Source: Clostridiales bacterium | Lineage (GTDB): Bacteria > Bacillota > Clostridia > Saccharofermentanales > DTU023 | Direction: 5' to 3' | NCBI GenBank assembly: GCA_004556455.1 | Contig: SFGY01000008.1 | Span: 31,999 to 95,998, forward strand | DNA: 64,000 bases | Shown here: piece by piece, positions 15,823 through 24,098 of the stretch | How the letters are laid out: each line of letters begins with the position of its first letter | Numbering within the stretch: the stretch's first letter is position 1 | Notes under the pieces: model-generated | Databases searched by the model: none | What the model was told of the DNA's origin: nothing | Seen by the model: the letters and a program-made list of their open reading frames with translations, nothing else | Made by a program: the position numbers and the translations under genes

Positions 15823-17751
15823 CTATTTTTCTGCTTCTTCGAGCCAGTCACGGCGGGCGTTCTGCGCCAGCGCCATCTGCTTGAAAGCTTCAATGCTCAT
15901 GCTCTCGTTTTCCGAGCAATCGCGCTTCCGCACCGAGAAGCTGCCGTCTTTCACTTCCTGATCGCCAAGAATGAGCATGTAGGGGATCTTATCCATCTGA
16001 GCTTCGCGAATCTTATAACCGATCTTTTCGTTGCGCTCATCGACTTCGACACGCAGGCCGGCCAGTTTCAGTTCCTGACAGACCTTGCGGGCATAATCGC
16101 CATGATTTTCCGAGGAAATGGGCAGGATGCGGGCCTGAACCGGAGCCAGCCAGAGCGGGAATTTACCGGCGCAGTGCTCTGTCAGGTGGCCGATGAAGCG
16201 CTCAATGGAACCAAGAATAGCCCGGTGAATCATGATGGGGCGATGGCGTTCGCCATCCTGACCAATGTACTCCGCTTCAAAGCGCTGCGGCAGCTGGAAG
16301 TCGAGCTGCACCGTGCCGCACTGCCAGGCACGGCCAATCGAGTCCTGAATATAAAAGTCGATCTTCGGACCGTAGAAGGCTCCGTCGCCCTCATTGATCT
16401 GATAAGCAATACCCGTTTCATCAAGAGCCTGTTTCAATCCGGCTTCGGCCTGGTCCCAGTCCGCAATCTCGCCCATAAAGTCCTCCGGGCGGGTAGAGAG
16501 GAAAACCTTATACTTGAAATGGAACATGCTGTAGATTTCGTCAACCATGCTTACGACGCCCTTGATTTCGCTGGTGATCTGCTCCGGCGTCATAAAGATG
16601 TGAGCGTCATCCTGCGTAAAAGCGCGCACGCGCATCAGGCCGTGAAGCGCGCCGGATTTTTCGTGACGATGGACATGGCCCATTTCGGCCAGTCGCAGGG
16701 GCAGGTCACGGTAGGAGTGCGGCTCTGATTTATAGACGAGAAGGCTGCCCGGGCAGTTCATCGGCTTGATGGCGTATTCCTGCTCATCGATCATGGAGGT
16801 GTACATATTCTCTTTGTAGTGAGTCCAGTGGCCTGAAGTCTCCCAGAGGTGCTGATTCAGCATCGTCGGCGTCTGAATCTCGCCATAGCCGTATTTGACA
16901 TGAACTTCGCGCCAGTACTCGACGATTGCATTCATCAGCGCCATGCCGTTCGGCAACCAGAAGGGGAAGCCGGGGCCTTCTTCACTGAACATAAAGAGCT
17001 TCAGCTCTTTGCCGAGCTTTCTGTGGTCGCGCAGCTTCGCTTCTTCCATCATGCGGAGATAAGCTTCAAGTTCAGATTTTTTTGGGAAACAGGTTCCGTA
17101 AATGCGGGTCAGCATTTTATTTTTCTCGTCCCCGCGCCAGTAGGCGCCCGCGAGCGAGGTCAGTTTGATGGCCTTGACGGCACGCGTGGACATCAGATGG
17201 GGTCCGGCACAGAGATCCGTAAAATCGCCCTGGGTATAGAAAGAGATGACGGCATCTTCGGGAAGGTCGCGAATGAGCTGAACTTTGTAGCTCTCCCCTT
17301 TTTCTTCAAAATAGCGGATGGCCTCGTCGCGGGGACGGGTAAAGCGCTCAATGGGCAGATCTTCCTTGACGATCTTTTTCATTTCCTCTTCAATTTTGGG
17401 AAAATCTTCTTCACTGAAGGGGGTATCGCGGTCGACATCGTAATAGTAGCCATCCTCAATGGCCGGGCCGATCGCCAGCTGGGTCTCCGGATAAAGGCGT
17501 TTCACAGCCTGCGCAAGAATATGTGAGCAGGTATGACGGAAGGCATGGCGGCCGCCTTCATCGGCAAAAGTCAGAATCGACAGTTTGCAGTCATGATCCA
17601 CCAGGTCGCGGAGATCATGCAGTTCGCCGTCGATTTCGCCGGCGCAGGCTTCGCGCTGCAGCCCTGCAGACAATTGGCCGGCAATCTCGTAGATTGACTG
17701 CGGCTCTTTCAATTCGTGGACATCCCCATTTTTCAATCTCACTTGTATCAT
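15823..17751 (-). CDS. thrS: Threonyl-tRNA synthetase
   Basis: A 642-residue class II synthetase of normal length: N-terminal TGS domain (1-65), second additional/editing domain with HTCSHILAQAVKRLYP, the catalytic core with motif 2 region HVHRHEKSGALHGLMRVRAFTQDDAHIF and motif 3 HRAILGSIERFIG, and a C-terminal anticodon-binding domain (LAPVQARILPIS onward). Zinc ligands Cys (MNCPG), His and His are present. Expression is controlled by a T-box leader at 17784-18034. The ribosome-binding site (GTGAG) is weak. Confidence 0.98.
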   Translation of the reverse strand: MIQVRLKNGDVHELKEPQSIYEIAGQLSAGLQREACAGEIDGELHDLRDLVDHDCKLSILTFADEGGRHAFRHTCSHILAQAVKRLYPETQLAIGPAIEDGYYYDVDRDTPFSEEDFPKIEEEMKKIVKEDLPIERFTRPRDEAIRYFEEKGESYKVQLIRDLPEDAVISFYTQGDFTDLCAGPHLMSTRAVKAIKLTSLAGAYWRGDEKNKMLTRIYGTCFPKKSELEAYLRMMEEAKLRDHRKLGKELKLFMFSEEGPGFPFWLPNGMALMNAIVEYWREVHVKYGYGEIQTPTMLNQHLWETSGHWTHYKENMYTSMIDEQEYAIKPMNCPGSLLVYKSEPHSYRDLPLRLAEMGHVHRHEKSGALHGLMRVRAFTQDDAHIFMTPEQITSEIKGVVSMVDEIYSMFHFKYKVFLSTRPEDFMGEIADWDQAEAGLKQALDETGIAYQINEGDGAFYGPKIDFYIQDSIGRAWQCGTVQLDFQLPQRFEAEYIGQDGERHRPIMIHRAILGSIERFIGHLTEHCAGKFPLWLAPVQARILPISSENHGDYARKVCQELKLAGLRVEVDERNEKIGYKIREAQMDKIPYMLILGDQEVKDGSFSVRKRDCSENESMSIEAFKQMALAQNARRDWLEEAEK

Positions 17752-17783
17752 TTTTTTCTCTCACTTTCGTGCACATCGGGAAT

Positions 17784-18034
17784 AAAAAAACACCCCCGAC
17801 GCAGGTTTTGCTGTCAAGGGTGCAGAAAGCACGGTTCCACCTTGGACTTTCACTCAGAGATCTCAGCTCTTTCGACAGGTCTGAAATCGAACCCTTAACG
17901 CGGGCAACGGCGACGCTCATCGCGTGCAGCTCGGGAGTGGTCTTCAACGGCCTTTGCTGCGACAAAGCTCTCAGCCTTTGGCTCTGTCTCTCTGATGAAG
18001 CAAGCATCCGCCTACTCTTTCCGTCTTCGCTTTG
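17784..18034 (-). ncRNA. T-box riboswitch of thrS
   Basis: The minus-strand leader contains the T-box core AAGGTGGAACCGTGC (17829-17843), followed by a hairpin at 17791-17822 and a run of seven T, the classic terminator. Upstream, stem I features AGAGAGACAGAG and GCTGAGAGC are visible, and GAAGACCACTCC (codon ACC at 17939-17941) is the likely threonine specifier region. Uncharged tRNA-Thr would favour the antiterminator and switch on thrS. Confidence 0.9.
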
Positions 18035-18040
18035 TTCCCC

Positions 18041-18068
18041 ATTATGACGCCGAAAAAGCGTCTGTCAA
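18041..18068 (-). promoter_or_regulatory. Promoter of the thrS T-box transcript
   Basis: On the minus strand a perfect -35 TTGACA (18063-18068) and CATAAT (18041-18046) are 16 bases apart, ending just beyond the yitT stop. The start would be near 18034, giving a leader of about 280 nt. Confidence 0.75.
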
Positions 18069-18079
18069 GGCCTTTTTTA

Positions 18080-18985
18080 TCAGGAATCGAGATCAATCGG
18101 CACAAAGCCCTCGCCGCGAACCTCGCTGTAATCGGTCACAATCATCAGCGAGCGCGGATCGACTTTGCGGACAATCTCTCTGACCTTCACCAGCTCCTTT
18201 TTGCTGCAGGCCACCATAAGGACCTTTCTCGGCTTTTTCGTGTAGGCTCCTTCCGCTTTCAGGTAAGTCGCCCCCCGCTCCAGCAGACGGTTGATTTCAT
18301 CATAGATTTCCTGCGGATGATCACTGATGATGAGGCTCATCTTGCCCATGGAGAAGCCGTTCATGAACTTGTCAATAACCAGGGTCGACACCACGGTAAA
18401 AATAATACCGTAGAGCATGGCATCAATGTTTTTGTAGACAAAAACGCCGCAGAGGATGATGGCTCCATCCGTCATCAGAGTGATCTGACCAATGGAAAAA
18501 TGCGGCTTCACCTTGCGCACGGACATGATGACCAGATCGGAGCCTCCCGTGCAGGTACCGGCCTGGTAGATGATCGCAAGCCCCAGACCTGACAGCGCCC
18601 CGGCATAGAGTGCCGACAACATCGTGTTCGCCCCCTGATATGTCCCGAAAAGAGGGGCCACAAAGTCCAGGAAAACGGCATTCATCACCAGGGTCTGAAA
18701 TGTTCTCAGCATATAGCGGCTGCCGAGGAAACGAAAAGAGACAAAAACGATAGGAATATTCAGCAGGAGGCTCATCAAACCGATGGGCTGCCTGAACAGG
18801 TAATTCAGAATCAGCGCCATACCGGTGACGCCGCCTGGGGCGAAATCTGCATTGGAGGCAAAGTAATAGACGCCCACCGCATAGATGAACGAGCCGATGG
18901 CATCCATAAGTAAATACCGGGGTTCATTTTTCAGAAAATTCCGAAATTCCTCCCGGCTCATCGTCAAATTCGCGTATTTCTTCAT
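18080..18985 (-). CDS. YitT family membrane protein (DUF161/DUF2179)
   Basis: A 301-residue protein with five or six membrane segments followed by a soluble C-terminal domain of about 90 residues (LIISDHPQEIYDEINRLLERGATYLKAEGAYT) that matches DUF2179. The ATG at 18985 has GAGGAGG five bases upstream; an upstream in-frame codon would add 25 residues without support. Conserved segments include ADFAPGGVTGMALIL and AGTCTGGSDLVIM. Function is not established for most family members; the gene is monocistronic here, between the SGNH hydrolase gene and thrS. Confidence 0.9.
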   Translation of the reverse strand: MKKYANLTMSREEFRNFLKNEPRYLLMDAIGSFIYAVGVYYFASNADFAPGGVTGMALILNYLFRQPIGLMSLLLNIPIVFVSFRFLGSRYMLRTFQTLVMNAVFLDFVAPLFGTYQGANTMLSALYAGALSGLGLAIIYQAGTCTGGSDLVIMSVRKVKPHFSIGQITLMTDGAIILCGVFVYKNIDAMLYGIIFTVVSTLVIDKFMNGFSMGKMSLIISDHPQEIYDEINRLLERGATYLKAEGAYTKKPRKVLMVACSKKELVKVREIVRKVDPRSLMIVTDYSEVRGEGFVPIDLDS

Positions 18986-19068
18986 TGAAGCCTCCTCACC
19001 AGCACAATGGCCGAACTTGTTTATCAAAGCATAGGGCAGAGGGAAAATCAAGAGGGTCACTGACCCGT

Positions 19069-19971
19069 TTAGCGACCTTCGCTGTAGGCCTGAAAGGCTG
19101 AGCTGACCAGAGCAGCAATTTTGGCCGCTCCGCTGCCGTTAGGATGAATGCCATCGTCATGATCCGCCATGAAAGCCTGATCATCCTTATAAGGGATCCC
19201 AAATACATCAATGAAGCCACAGCCATAATGCTCTGCAATTTTTTGACAGGCCTTTGCATAATCCGCTGTCTTAAGGCCTGCCTGGTTGGGTTCTGGACCT
19301 TTGAGCTGAAAATCAAAGTAGTTTTGCGGCGTGCTCATGATAAAAAGTTTACACTCAGGTAGAGCTGTCTGGAGACGTTCAACAAGATAGGCATAGGCTC
19401 CAAGGAAGCTGTTCCTGTCCTTTTCTTCAAGAGGACGACTGAGTTCTTCAGCACCGCCGATGGGATAAGCCGAGAAGAAATCATTCGTTCCGCCCATGAT
19501 GGTAATGATATCAGGCTGATCCGCAATCAGAGCGGAGATGCGTTCTTCGCTCCAGAAAGGATTGAGCCCGGGACCACAGACACAGCTTCCGGAAATGCCA
19601 TGATCACGATGTTCAAGGGGAATATCCTGCAAGACCAGAGGCTGCCAGAAACCATGATCGGTAATAGAGTCACCAAAACTGTCCCAGCTTTTGCCACTGA
19701 GTTCAACGGGGCCTTGCAGACGCTGGGGGGCAGGAGGGGGATTTTTTCGGGCGAGTAACATTCCCATCAGTATACTGAATAAAATCAGCGCCAGAGCAAG
19801 TAAAACCCACAGGAGCGGATCTCTCCCCGGCCGCCTCGACGAAGGAGGCGCTTGTTTTTGAAACTTTTGTTCACGCTTCGCTTTTTCCATACTAAGGCAG
19901 TAGACAGGTGAATGAAGGAAAGGCAGGCGAGCAAGGAAATCTTTGCCTGCTTTTTCAGCCTCGCCACTCAT
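19069..19971 (-). CDS. SGNH/GDSL-family hydrolase with membrane anchor
   Basis: A 300-residue protein with one membrane segment (about residues 52-72) after a basic cytoplasmic part, and an extracellular SGNH hydrolase domain. The catalytic blocks are visible: Ser in SFGDSIT, Gly in the SGSCVCG stretch, Asn in MGGTND, and Asp/His in DGIHPNGSG. The ATG at 19971 overlaps the stop of the preceding degenerate amidase gene (ATGA); a second ATG at residue 28 has no ribosome-binding site. Substrates of such surface esterases include O-acetylated glycans and lipids; here the peptidoglycan context (glmM, amidase homologue) suggests a wall polymer, which is inference. Confidence 0.85.
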   Translation of the reverse strand: MSGEAEKAGKDFLARLPFLHSPVYCLSMEKAKREQKFQKQAPPSSRRPGRDPLLWVLLALALILFSILMGMLLARKNPPPAPQRLQGPVELSGKSWDSFGDSITDHGFWQPLVLQDIPLEHRDHGISGSCVCGPGLNPFWSEERISALIADQPDIITIMGGTNDFFSAYPIGGAEELSRPLEEKDRNSFLGAYAYLVERLQTALPECKLFIMSTPQNYFDFQLKGPEPNQAGLKTADYAKACQKIAEHYGCGFIDVFGIPYKDDQAFMADHDDGIHPNGSGAAKIAALVSSAFQAYSEGR

Positions 19972-21242
19972 GGCTCACAGTAGAATTGAAAGCAGGCCCC
20001 CGCGATGGCGTCGGCCAGGCTTTCACGAACTTCGTTCCTGACCAGAATTTTCATATCGTTTTCGCTGCTGGAGAAGCCTAAATCTACCTGAACGGCCGTC
20101 ACGTTGGTAAATCGACCTGCAGGCAGGGCTTCCTCGCTGACCGCCTGACGATTTCCCTTATAGCTGATCTCGGGAACCAGACTGCGGGCATTGCGTTCAA
20201 TGAATTCGGCCAGACGCCGCCGTGAGGAGCTGCCATAAGCCAGATATGCCGGCTGATCGCCCGGACGCTCAGGGCTAAGTTCCGCTGCTCCTGAGCTGGC
20301 TGCCAGCGAGTCGCCAAAATAGAGCGCCCGCAGGCCATTTTCTTTGCCTTTGCTTCCGCTCAGACGAAGAGAGAGAAAAAGCACATCTGTGTACTGCCGC
20401 TCGACGTCCAGGAGCAGACGCAGCTCCGGACTCGCCCCATTGGCGCTGAATACAGCGCTTACCGCAGCCTCCTGCGGGTGATTAACCGCAGACATCAGGG
20501 TGGGAATCAGGGTTTCTAAATCGGTGCAGCGGAATTTTTGTTCCTGTAATTCCTGAACGAAATGCTGACTGATGTCCGAAGCCAGAACCGCTGCCTGAGA
20601 CAGATCGCCCTTTTGTTCCGTGCGCGAACGGGTCGTGATCACCTTGGCTCCAAGTGCCTCCAGCCTGCTCTGCAGCTGCTCAGAAAAAACAGGAAGGATC
20701 TGAGATTTGGGAATGTCGGGTTTTCCGGCCTTTTCCTGACTTTCATCTGTCTCATCGGACTTCTCCTCTTCCGCCTGCGTACTGTAGGGAGATAAAGGAA
20801 AGCCGGTCACAGGATCGGTCGCCGCAGCATCTTCCCTCTTTTTCTGAAGCCCCTCTCCCGCTTTTCCCGGGGAAGGCTGCACGTCCTCCACTTCACTTTC
20901 ACCTACATCCAGAAAAATGCTGATGCCTTCCAGCGCTTTTTCGTTGCGGCTGCGTCCCTTGTAGAGGCTGAGATCGGCTTTGTGATAATCCGTCACCATA
21001 GAAGTATGAGGCCAGGAGAGTATCCCGCGATCATTTTTTTTGGCCACTGACGTATCGTTCTCCGCCAGAGGGAGCTCTTCATACGTTGACAGTTTGGCCA
21101 TTTTGAGTTCATCTTCATCTTTTACCGTCGCCGCGAGATAAAGGTCGGGGCGAAGACGGCGCAGAAAAAAACCTCCTGTGAGCAAGAGAACAGCAAGAAG
21201 CAGAAGCAGCTTTAAACTTAAAAACGCTTTACGTTGATTCAT
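19968..21242 (-). CDS. Amidase_3-like membrane-anchored protein, apparently without zinc ligands
   Basis: A 424-residue protein with an N-terminal membrane anchor (residues 9-28), a low-complexity acidic region (about 115-180) and a domain that follows the N-acetylmuramoyl-L-alanine amidase pattern: LEALGAKVITTRSRTE, DVLFLSLRLSGS, ENGLRALYFG, and TAVQVDLGFSSSENDMKIL. In active enzymes the first motif is DPGHGG, the second contains SIHAN and the third an E in VLxExGF; here they read LDVGESE, SLRLSGS and QVDLGF, so both zinc histidines are lost. It is probably a non-enzymatic wall-binding or regulatory protein. The start at 21242 has GGAGAGG upstream, 13 nt after glmM. Confidence 0.72.
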   Translation of the reverse strand: MNQRKAFLSLKLLLLLAVLLLTGGFFLRRLRPDLYLAATVKDEDELKMAKLSTYEELPLAENDTSVAKKNDRGILSWPHTSMVTDYHKADLSLYKGRSRNEKALEGISIFLDVGESEVEDVQPSPGKAGEGLQKKREDAAATDPVTGFPLSPYSTQAEEEKSDETDESQEKAGKPDIPKSQILPVFSEQLQSRLEALGAKVITTRSRTEQKGDLSQAAVLASDISQHFVQELQEQKFRCTDLETLIPTLMSAVNHPQEAAVSAVFSANGASPELRLLLDVERQYTDVLFLSLRLSGSKGKENGLRALYFGDSLAASSGAAELSPERPGDQPAYLAYGSSSRRRLAEFIERNARSLVPEISYKGNRQAVSEEALPAGRFTNVTAVQVDLGFSSSENDMKILVRNEVRESLADAIAGACFQFYCEP

Positions 21243-21255
21243 AGCCTCTCCCCAA

Positions 21256-22608
21256 TCAGGAAGCAAATTTACTGTTGATCAGATTGGCCAGACCTTCGGC
21301 GAGATCCTGAATCTCCTCATGATCTTCGCCTTCGAGCATCACGCGAACATAGGGTTCTGTGCCGGAGGGGCGGAGCAGGAGGCGACCCCTGTCTCCCAGC
21401 TTATCCCGGATACGCTGCGAAGCCGCAAGCACATCGGGATCCTGCATACAACTGCTTTTCTTCTCATCAGGCACCTTGGCGTTGATGAGCACCTGAGGCA
21501 AGATCTGAATGACCTTGCGGAGTTCTGAAAGCTTCTCATTACTGCGTTTGATGCTGCGCAGAAGTTTTAATGCTGAAAGCAGGCCATCACCCGTCGTGGC
21601 ATCCTGCAAAAAGATCATATGTCCGGATTGTTCGCCTCCCAGGCTGTAATCATATTTCAGCATTTCTTCCAGCACGTAACGATCGCCGACTTTGGTTTTG
21701 AGCAATTTGATGCCATTTTTCTCCGCAAAAATATCCACAGCAAGATTGCTCATGACGGTGACAACCAGGGCGTTATCGTGAAGTTCACCGTGTTTTTTCA
21801 TATCCAGGGCAAGAACCGCCATCATCACATCGCCATCGACGACTTCGCCTTTGTCGTCCACGGCAATGAGCCGGTCAGCATCCCCATCAAAGGCCAGTCC
21901 GAGATCAAGCTGATTCTTTCTCACCAGCTCCGCCAGATGCTCAATGTGGGTGGAACCCACTCCACGATTGATGTTCAGACCATCCGGTTCAACTCCTGTA
22001 AGCAGGAGCTCAGCGCCAAGTTCCCGGAAAATTCGCGGCGCATTCTCAAAGGCCGCTCCATTGGCACAGTCCAGACCGATTTTCATGCCCGTAAGGTCGA
22101 GTCCAAAATGCTCCAGAAGATTTTGGGCATAGGACCAGGCGAGCTCGTGACGTTCGCTGCGGCGGCCGATCCCCTTGCCCACAGGACGCGGGGCCTCATT
22201 CTTGAAGTTCCGGATGCTCGCTTCGATCTCATCTTCGACATCATCAGGACATTTATAGCCTTCACGGGAAAAGAACTTGATGCCATTGTATTCAAAAGGA
22301 TTATGCGAAGCCGAAATGACCGCTCCTGCGTCACAGCCCAGCGACCTTGTCAGCCAGGCAACCCCCGGCGTCGAGACGACTCCCGCAACGATGGCATCTG
22401 CGCCTGCAGAGCAGAGACCGGCCACCAGCGCCGACTCAAGCATTTCACCGGAAATACGCGTATCCCGTCCGACCAGAACGGTTTTTTTAAGCGGCTTATC
22501 CTCCGCCAGCACATGCGCGGCAGCAAAACCCAGCTGGAAGGCCAGATCTGGGGTCAGCTCCTGGTTGGCCACCCCTCTGACCCCATCGGTTCCGAATAAT
22601 CTTGCCAT
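21256..22608 (-). CDS. glmM: Phosphoglucosamine mutase
   Basis: A 450-residue alpha-phosphohexomutase converting glucosamine-6-phosphate to glucosamine-1-phosphate for UDP-GlcNAc. It starts MARLFGTDGVRG, has the phosphoserine loop SASHNPFEYNGIKFF, the metal-binding loop DGDADRLIAVD, the sugar-specificity loop GGEQSGHMI and the C-terminal phosphate site RPSGTEPYVRVM. RBS GAGGAAAAGC precedes the ATG. It lies 58 nt after the cdaA-cdaR fusion; the cdaA-cdaR-glmM order is conserved in Bacillota, where CdaA and GlmM interact. Confidence 0.97.
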   Translation of the reverse strand: MARLFGTDGVRGVANQELTPDLAFQLGFAAAHVLAEDKPLKKTVLVGRDTRISGEMLESALVAGLCSAGADAIVAGVVSTPGVAWLTRSLGCDAGAVISASHNPFEYNGIKFFSREGYKCPDDVEDEIEASIRNFKNEAPRPVGKGIGRRSERHELAWSYAQNLLEHFGLDLTGMKIGLDCANGAAFENAPRIFRELGAELLLTGVEPDGLNINRGVGSTHIEHLAELVRKNQLDLGLAFDGDADRLIAVDDKGEVVDGDVMMAVLALDMKKHGELHDNALVVTVMSNLAVDIFAEKNGIKLLKTKVGDRYVLEEMLKYDYSLGGEQSGHMIFLQDATTGDGLLSALKLLRSIKRSNEKLSELRKVIQILPQVLINAKVPDEKKSSCMQDPDVLAASQRIRDKLGDRGRLLLRPSGTEPYVRVMLEGEDHEEIQDLAEGLANLINSKFAS

Positions 22609-22666
22609 GCTTTTCCTCCTGATACGTGTTAAAAACTGATACGCAATAAAAAGCGGCCAGTGTTTA

Positions 22667-23965
22667 TTAATTTTCCGGACGCACGCTGATCAGTACCTGC
22701 GCCGGCGATACGCTATCTGCTTTGGTATAGCGCTGACTGCTGGTCCGTATTTCCACAGGTAAACGCTGGAGTCCCTCTTTTTCGACTTTAGCCAGATCAA
22801 TATAAGCGCTGATATCGAGATTATTGAGATGCGAGAGTGTTTGCTCCCGGCCCCGCAAAGTCACACGAATAGTCTCTATACGATACTGCGCCGTCAGATT
22901 TCTTTTCTCCAGCTCCTCCTGATTGAGATAGGTGAGCTGGACTTGATAGTTCTGGCTGCGCACAGGATTAACCGTCGTCTGAACATAGAACCAGAAACCC
23001 AGAGCAAGCAGCAAACTCAGCGTCATCAAGGTGACACGCTGTTTGTGCGTCTGAACAATCTGCACACCGGTTTTGCGCAGATGGATCATGGGCAGACGCT
23101 TCTTATTCCCTTCTTCCTGGGGGAGCAGCAGACGGTGCAGCTGCGTGCGCAGGGCGTCCTCGTTATCCAGCATATAGAGACGGCCTTCCAGACAGATGGA
23201 AATGGTCCCTCGCTCTTCGGAGACGACAATGGCCACCGTATCGCCAATTTCACTGGCTCCGATTGCGGCCCGGTGCCGTGTCCCCAGATCCCTGCGCAGG
23301 TGGTAGTTGTCAGAAAGGGGAATATGCACCCGCGCCGCAGCGACACGTCCGCCACGGATCAACACGGCTCCGTCGTGTAAAGGGGATCCGACATAGAAAA
23401 TTTGTTTGAGCATAGTGGTGGTAATCGCTGCATCGACCACAATGGCATTTTCCTGCTCTTCCAGATCGCCCAGAGGGGTCGAACGTTCAATGACAATCAG
23501 CGCACCCGTCCGCTTTTCCGCCATTTCCGAGCAGGCTCGCACAATGGATTCAATAATCTGATGCGTGTGGCTTGTCTCATAAGCATCCTCTGACGAAATC
23601 ATCTTAAAACCGGAACGGCCCACTGTTTCCAGGGCGCGCCGGAGCTCCGGCTGAAAAATAACCACAAAAGCGATGGCAAAAATGGAGATGGTGCGCGAAA
23701 GGAGAAAGCCCAGAGCCGTCAGACCCACGAGATCAGAGATCAGACCAAGCGCCATAATCAGAAGAATGCCCTTCAGTAATTGCCAGGCACGAGAATCTCG
23801 CAGAAGCTTGAGAATAAAATAAAAAATAAAAGAGAGGACAATAACGTCCACAAAGGCAAAAGCAATATCTTTGGGGCTGCCTAAAAAGAGCAGGGCCTCC
23901 AGCAGACTTTGCCAGATGGCGGAAAAGAATTTGCCGATGCGCGTAAAGATATCCGTTTGCGGCAT
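22667..23965 (-). CDS. cdaA: Diadenylate cyclase CdaA fused to a CdaR-like YbbR domain
   Basis: A 432-residue protein. Residues 1-100 contain about three membrane segments and 100-260 the DisA_N diadenylate cyclase domain, with both active-site motifs intact (LHDGAVLI and GTRHRAAIGASE), so it should make c-di-AMP from two ATP. Normal CdaA ends near residue 275. Here the frame continues through a basic linker, another membrane segment (about 310-330) and one YbbR-type beta domain (about 335-430), the architecture of the regulator CdaR, which is normally a separate gene with several YbbR repeats. AAAGGAG precedes the ATG. First gene before glmM. Confidence 0.92.
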   Translation of the reverse strand: MPQTDIFTRIGKFFSAIWQSLLEALLFLGSPKDIAFAFVDVIVLSFIFYFILKLLRDSRAWQLLKGILLIMALGLISDLVGLTALGFLLSRTISIFAIAFVVIFQPELRRALETVGRSGFKMISSEDAYETSHTHQIIESIVRACSEMAEKRTGALIVIERSTPLGDLEEQENAIVVDAAITTTMLKQIFYVGSPLHDGAVLIRGGRVAAARVHIPLSDNYHLRRDLGTRHRAAIGASEIGDTVAIVVSEERGTISICLEGRLYMLDNEDALRTQLHRLLLPQEEGNKKRLPMIHLRKTGVQIVQTHKQRVTLMTLSLLLALGFWFYVQTTVNPVRSQNYQVQLTYLNQEELEKRNLTAQYRIETIRVTLRGREQTLSHLNNLDISAYIDLAKVEKEGLQRLPVEIRTSSQRYTKADSVSPAQVLISVRPEN

Positions 23966-24012
23966 AGCTGCTCCTTTCCCATATCACTTCGCCACGTTCA
24001 AGTATCGAGCCT

Positions 24013-24041
24013 ATTATAACGCAAAACGCTTTTTCTGACAG
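24013..24041 (-). promoter_or_regulatory. Promoter of the cdaA-glmM operon
   Basis: TATAAT (24013-24018) with CTGTCA (24036-24041) 17 bases upstream on the minus strand, about 40 nt before the cdaA start and directly after the aminotransferase terminator. Confidence 0.65.
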
Positions 24042-24075
24042 AATAAGAGCGGGTCACAAAGAACGAAACCCGCTC
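24041..24075 (-). terminator. Intrinsic terminator of the ptb-ior-aminotransferase operon
   Basis: An 8-bp stem GAGCGGGT/ACCCGCTC (24047-24054 with 24068-24075) followed on the minus strand by CTTATTCTG. The T run is short, so termination may be partial. Confidence 0.6.
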
Positions 24076-24098
24076 AGAAAATACCAGATCCGTGAAGC

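Noticed and set aside
15775..16728. Long plus-strand open frame of 317 codons opposite thrS
   Set aside because: It lies wholly antisense to a full-length threonyl-tRNA synthetase, has no ribosome-binding site and no recognisable domain.
19054..19066. GGGTCA-C-TGACCC inverted repeat between yitT and the SGNH gene
   Set aside because: Only one central base separates the arms, it has no T run and no second copy; too little to call an operator or terminator.
21619..22599. Plus-strand open frame of 326 codons opposite glmM
   Set aside because: Shadow of glmM without start signals or family resemblance.
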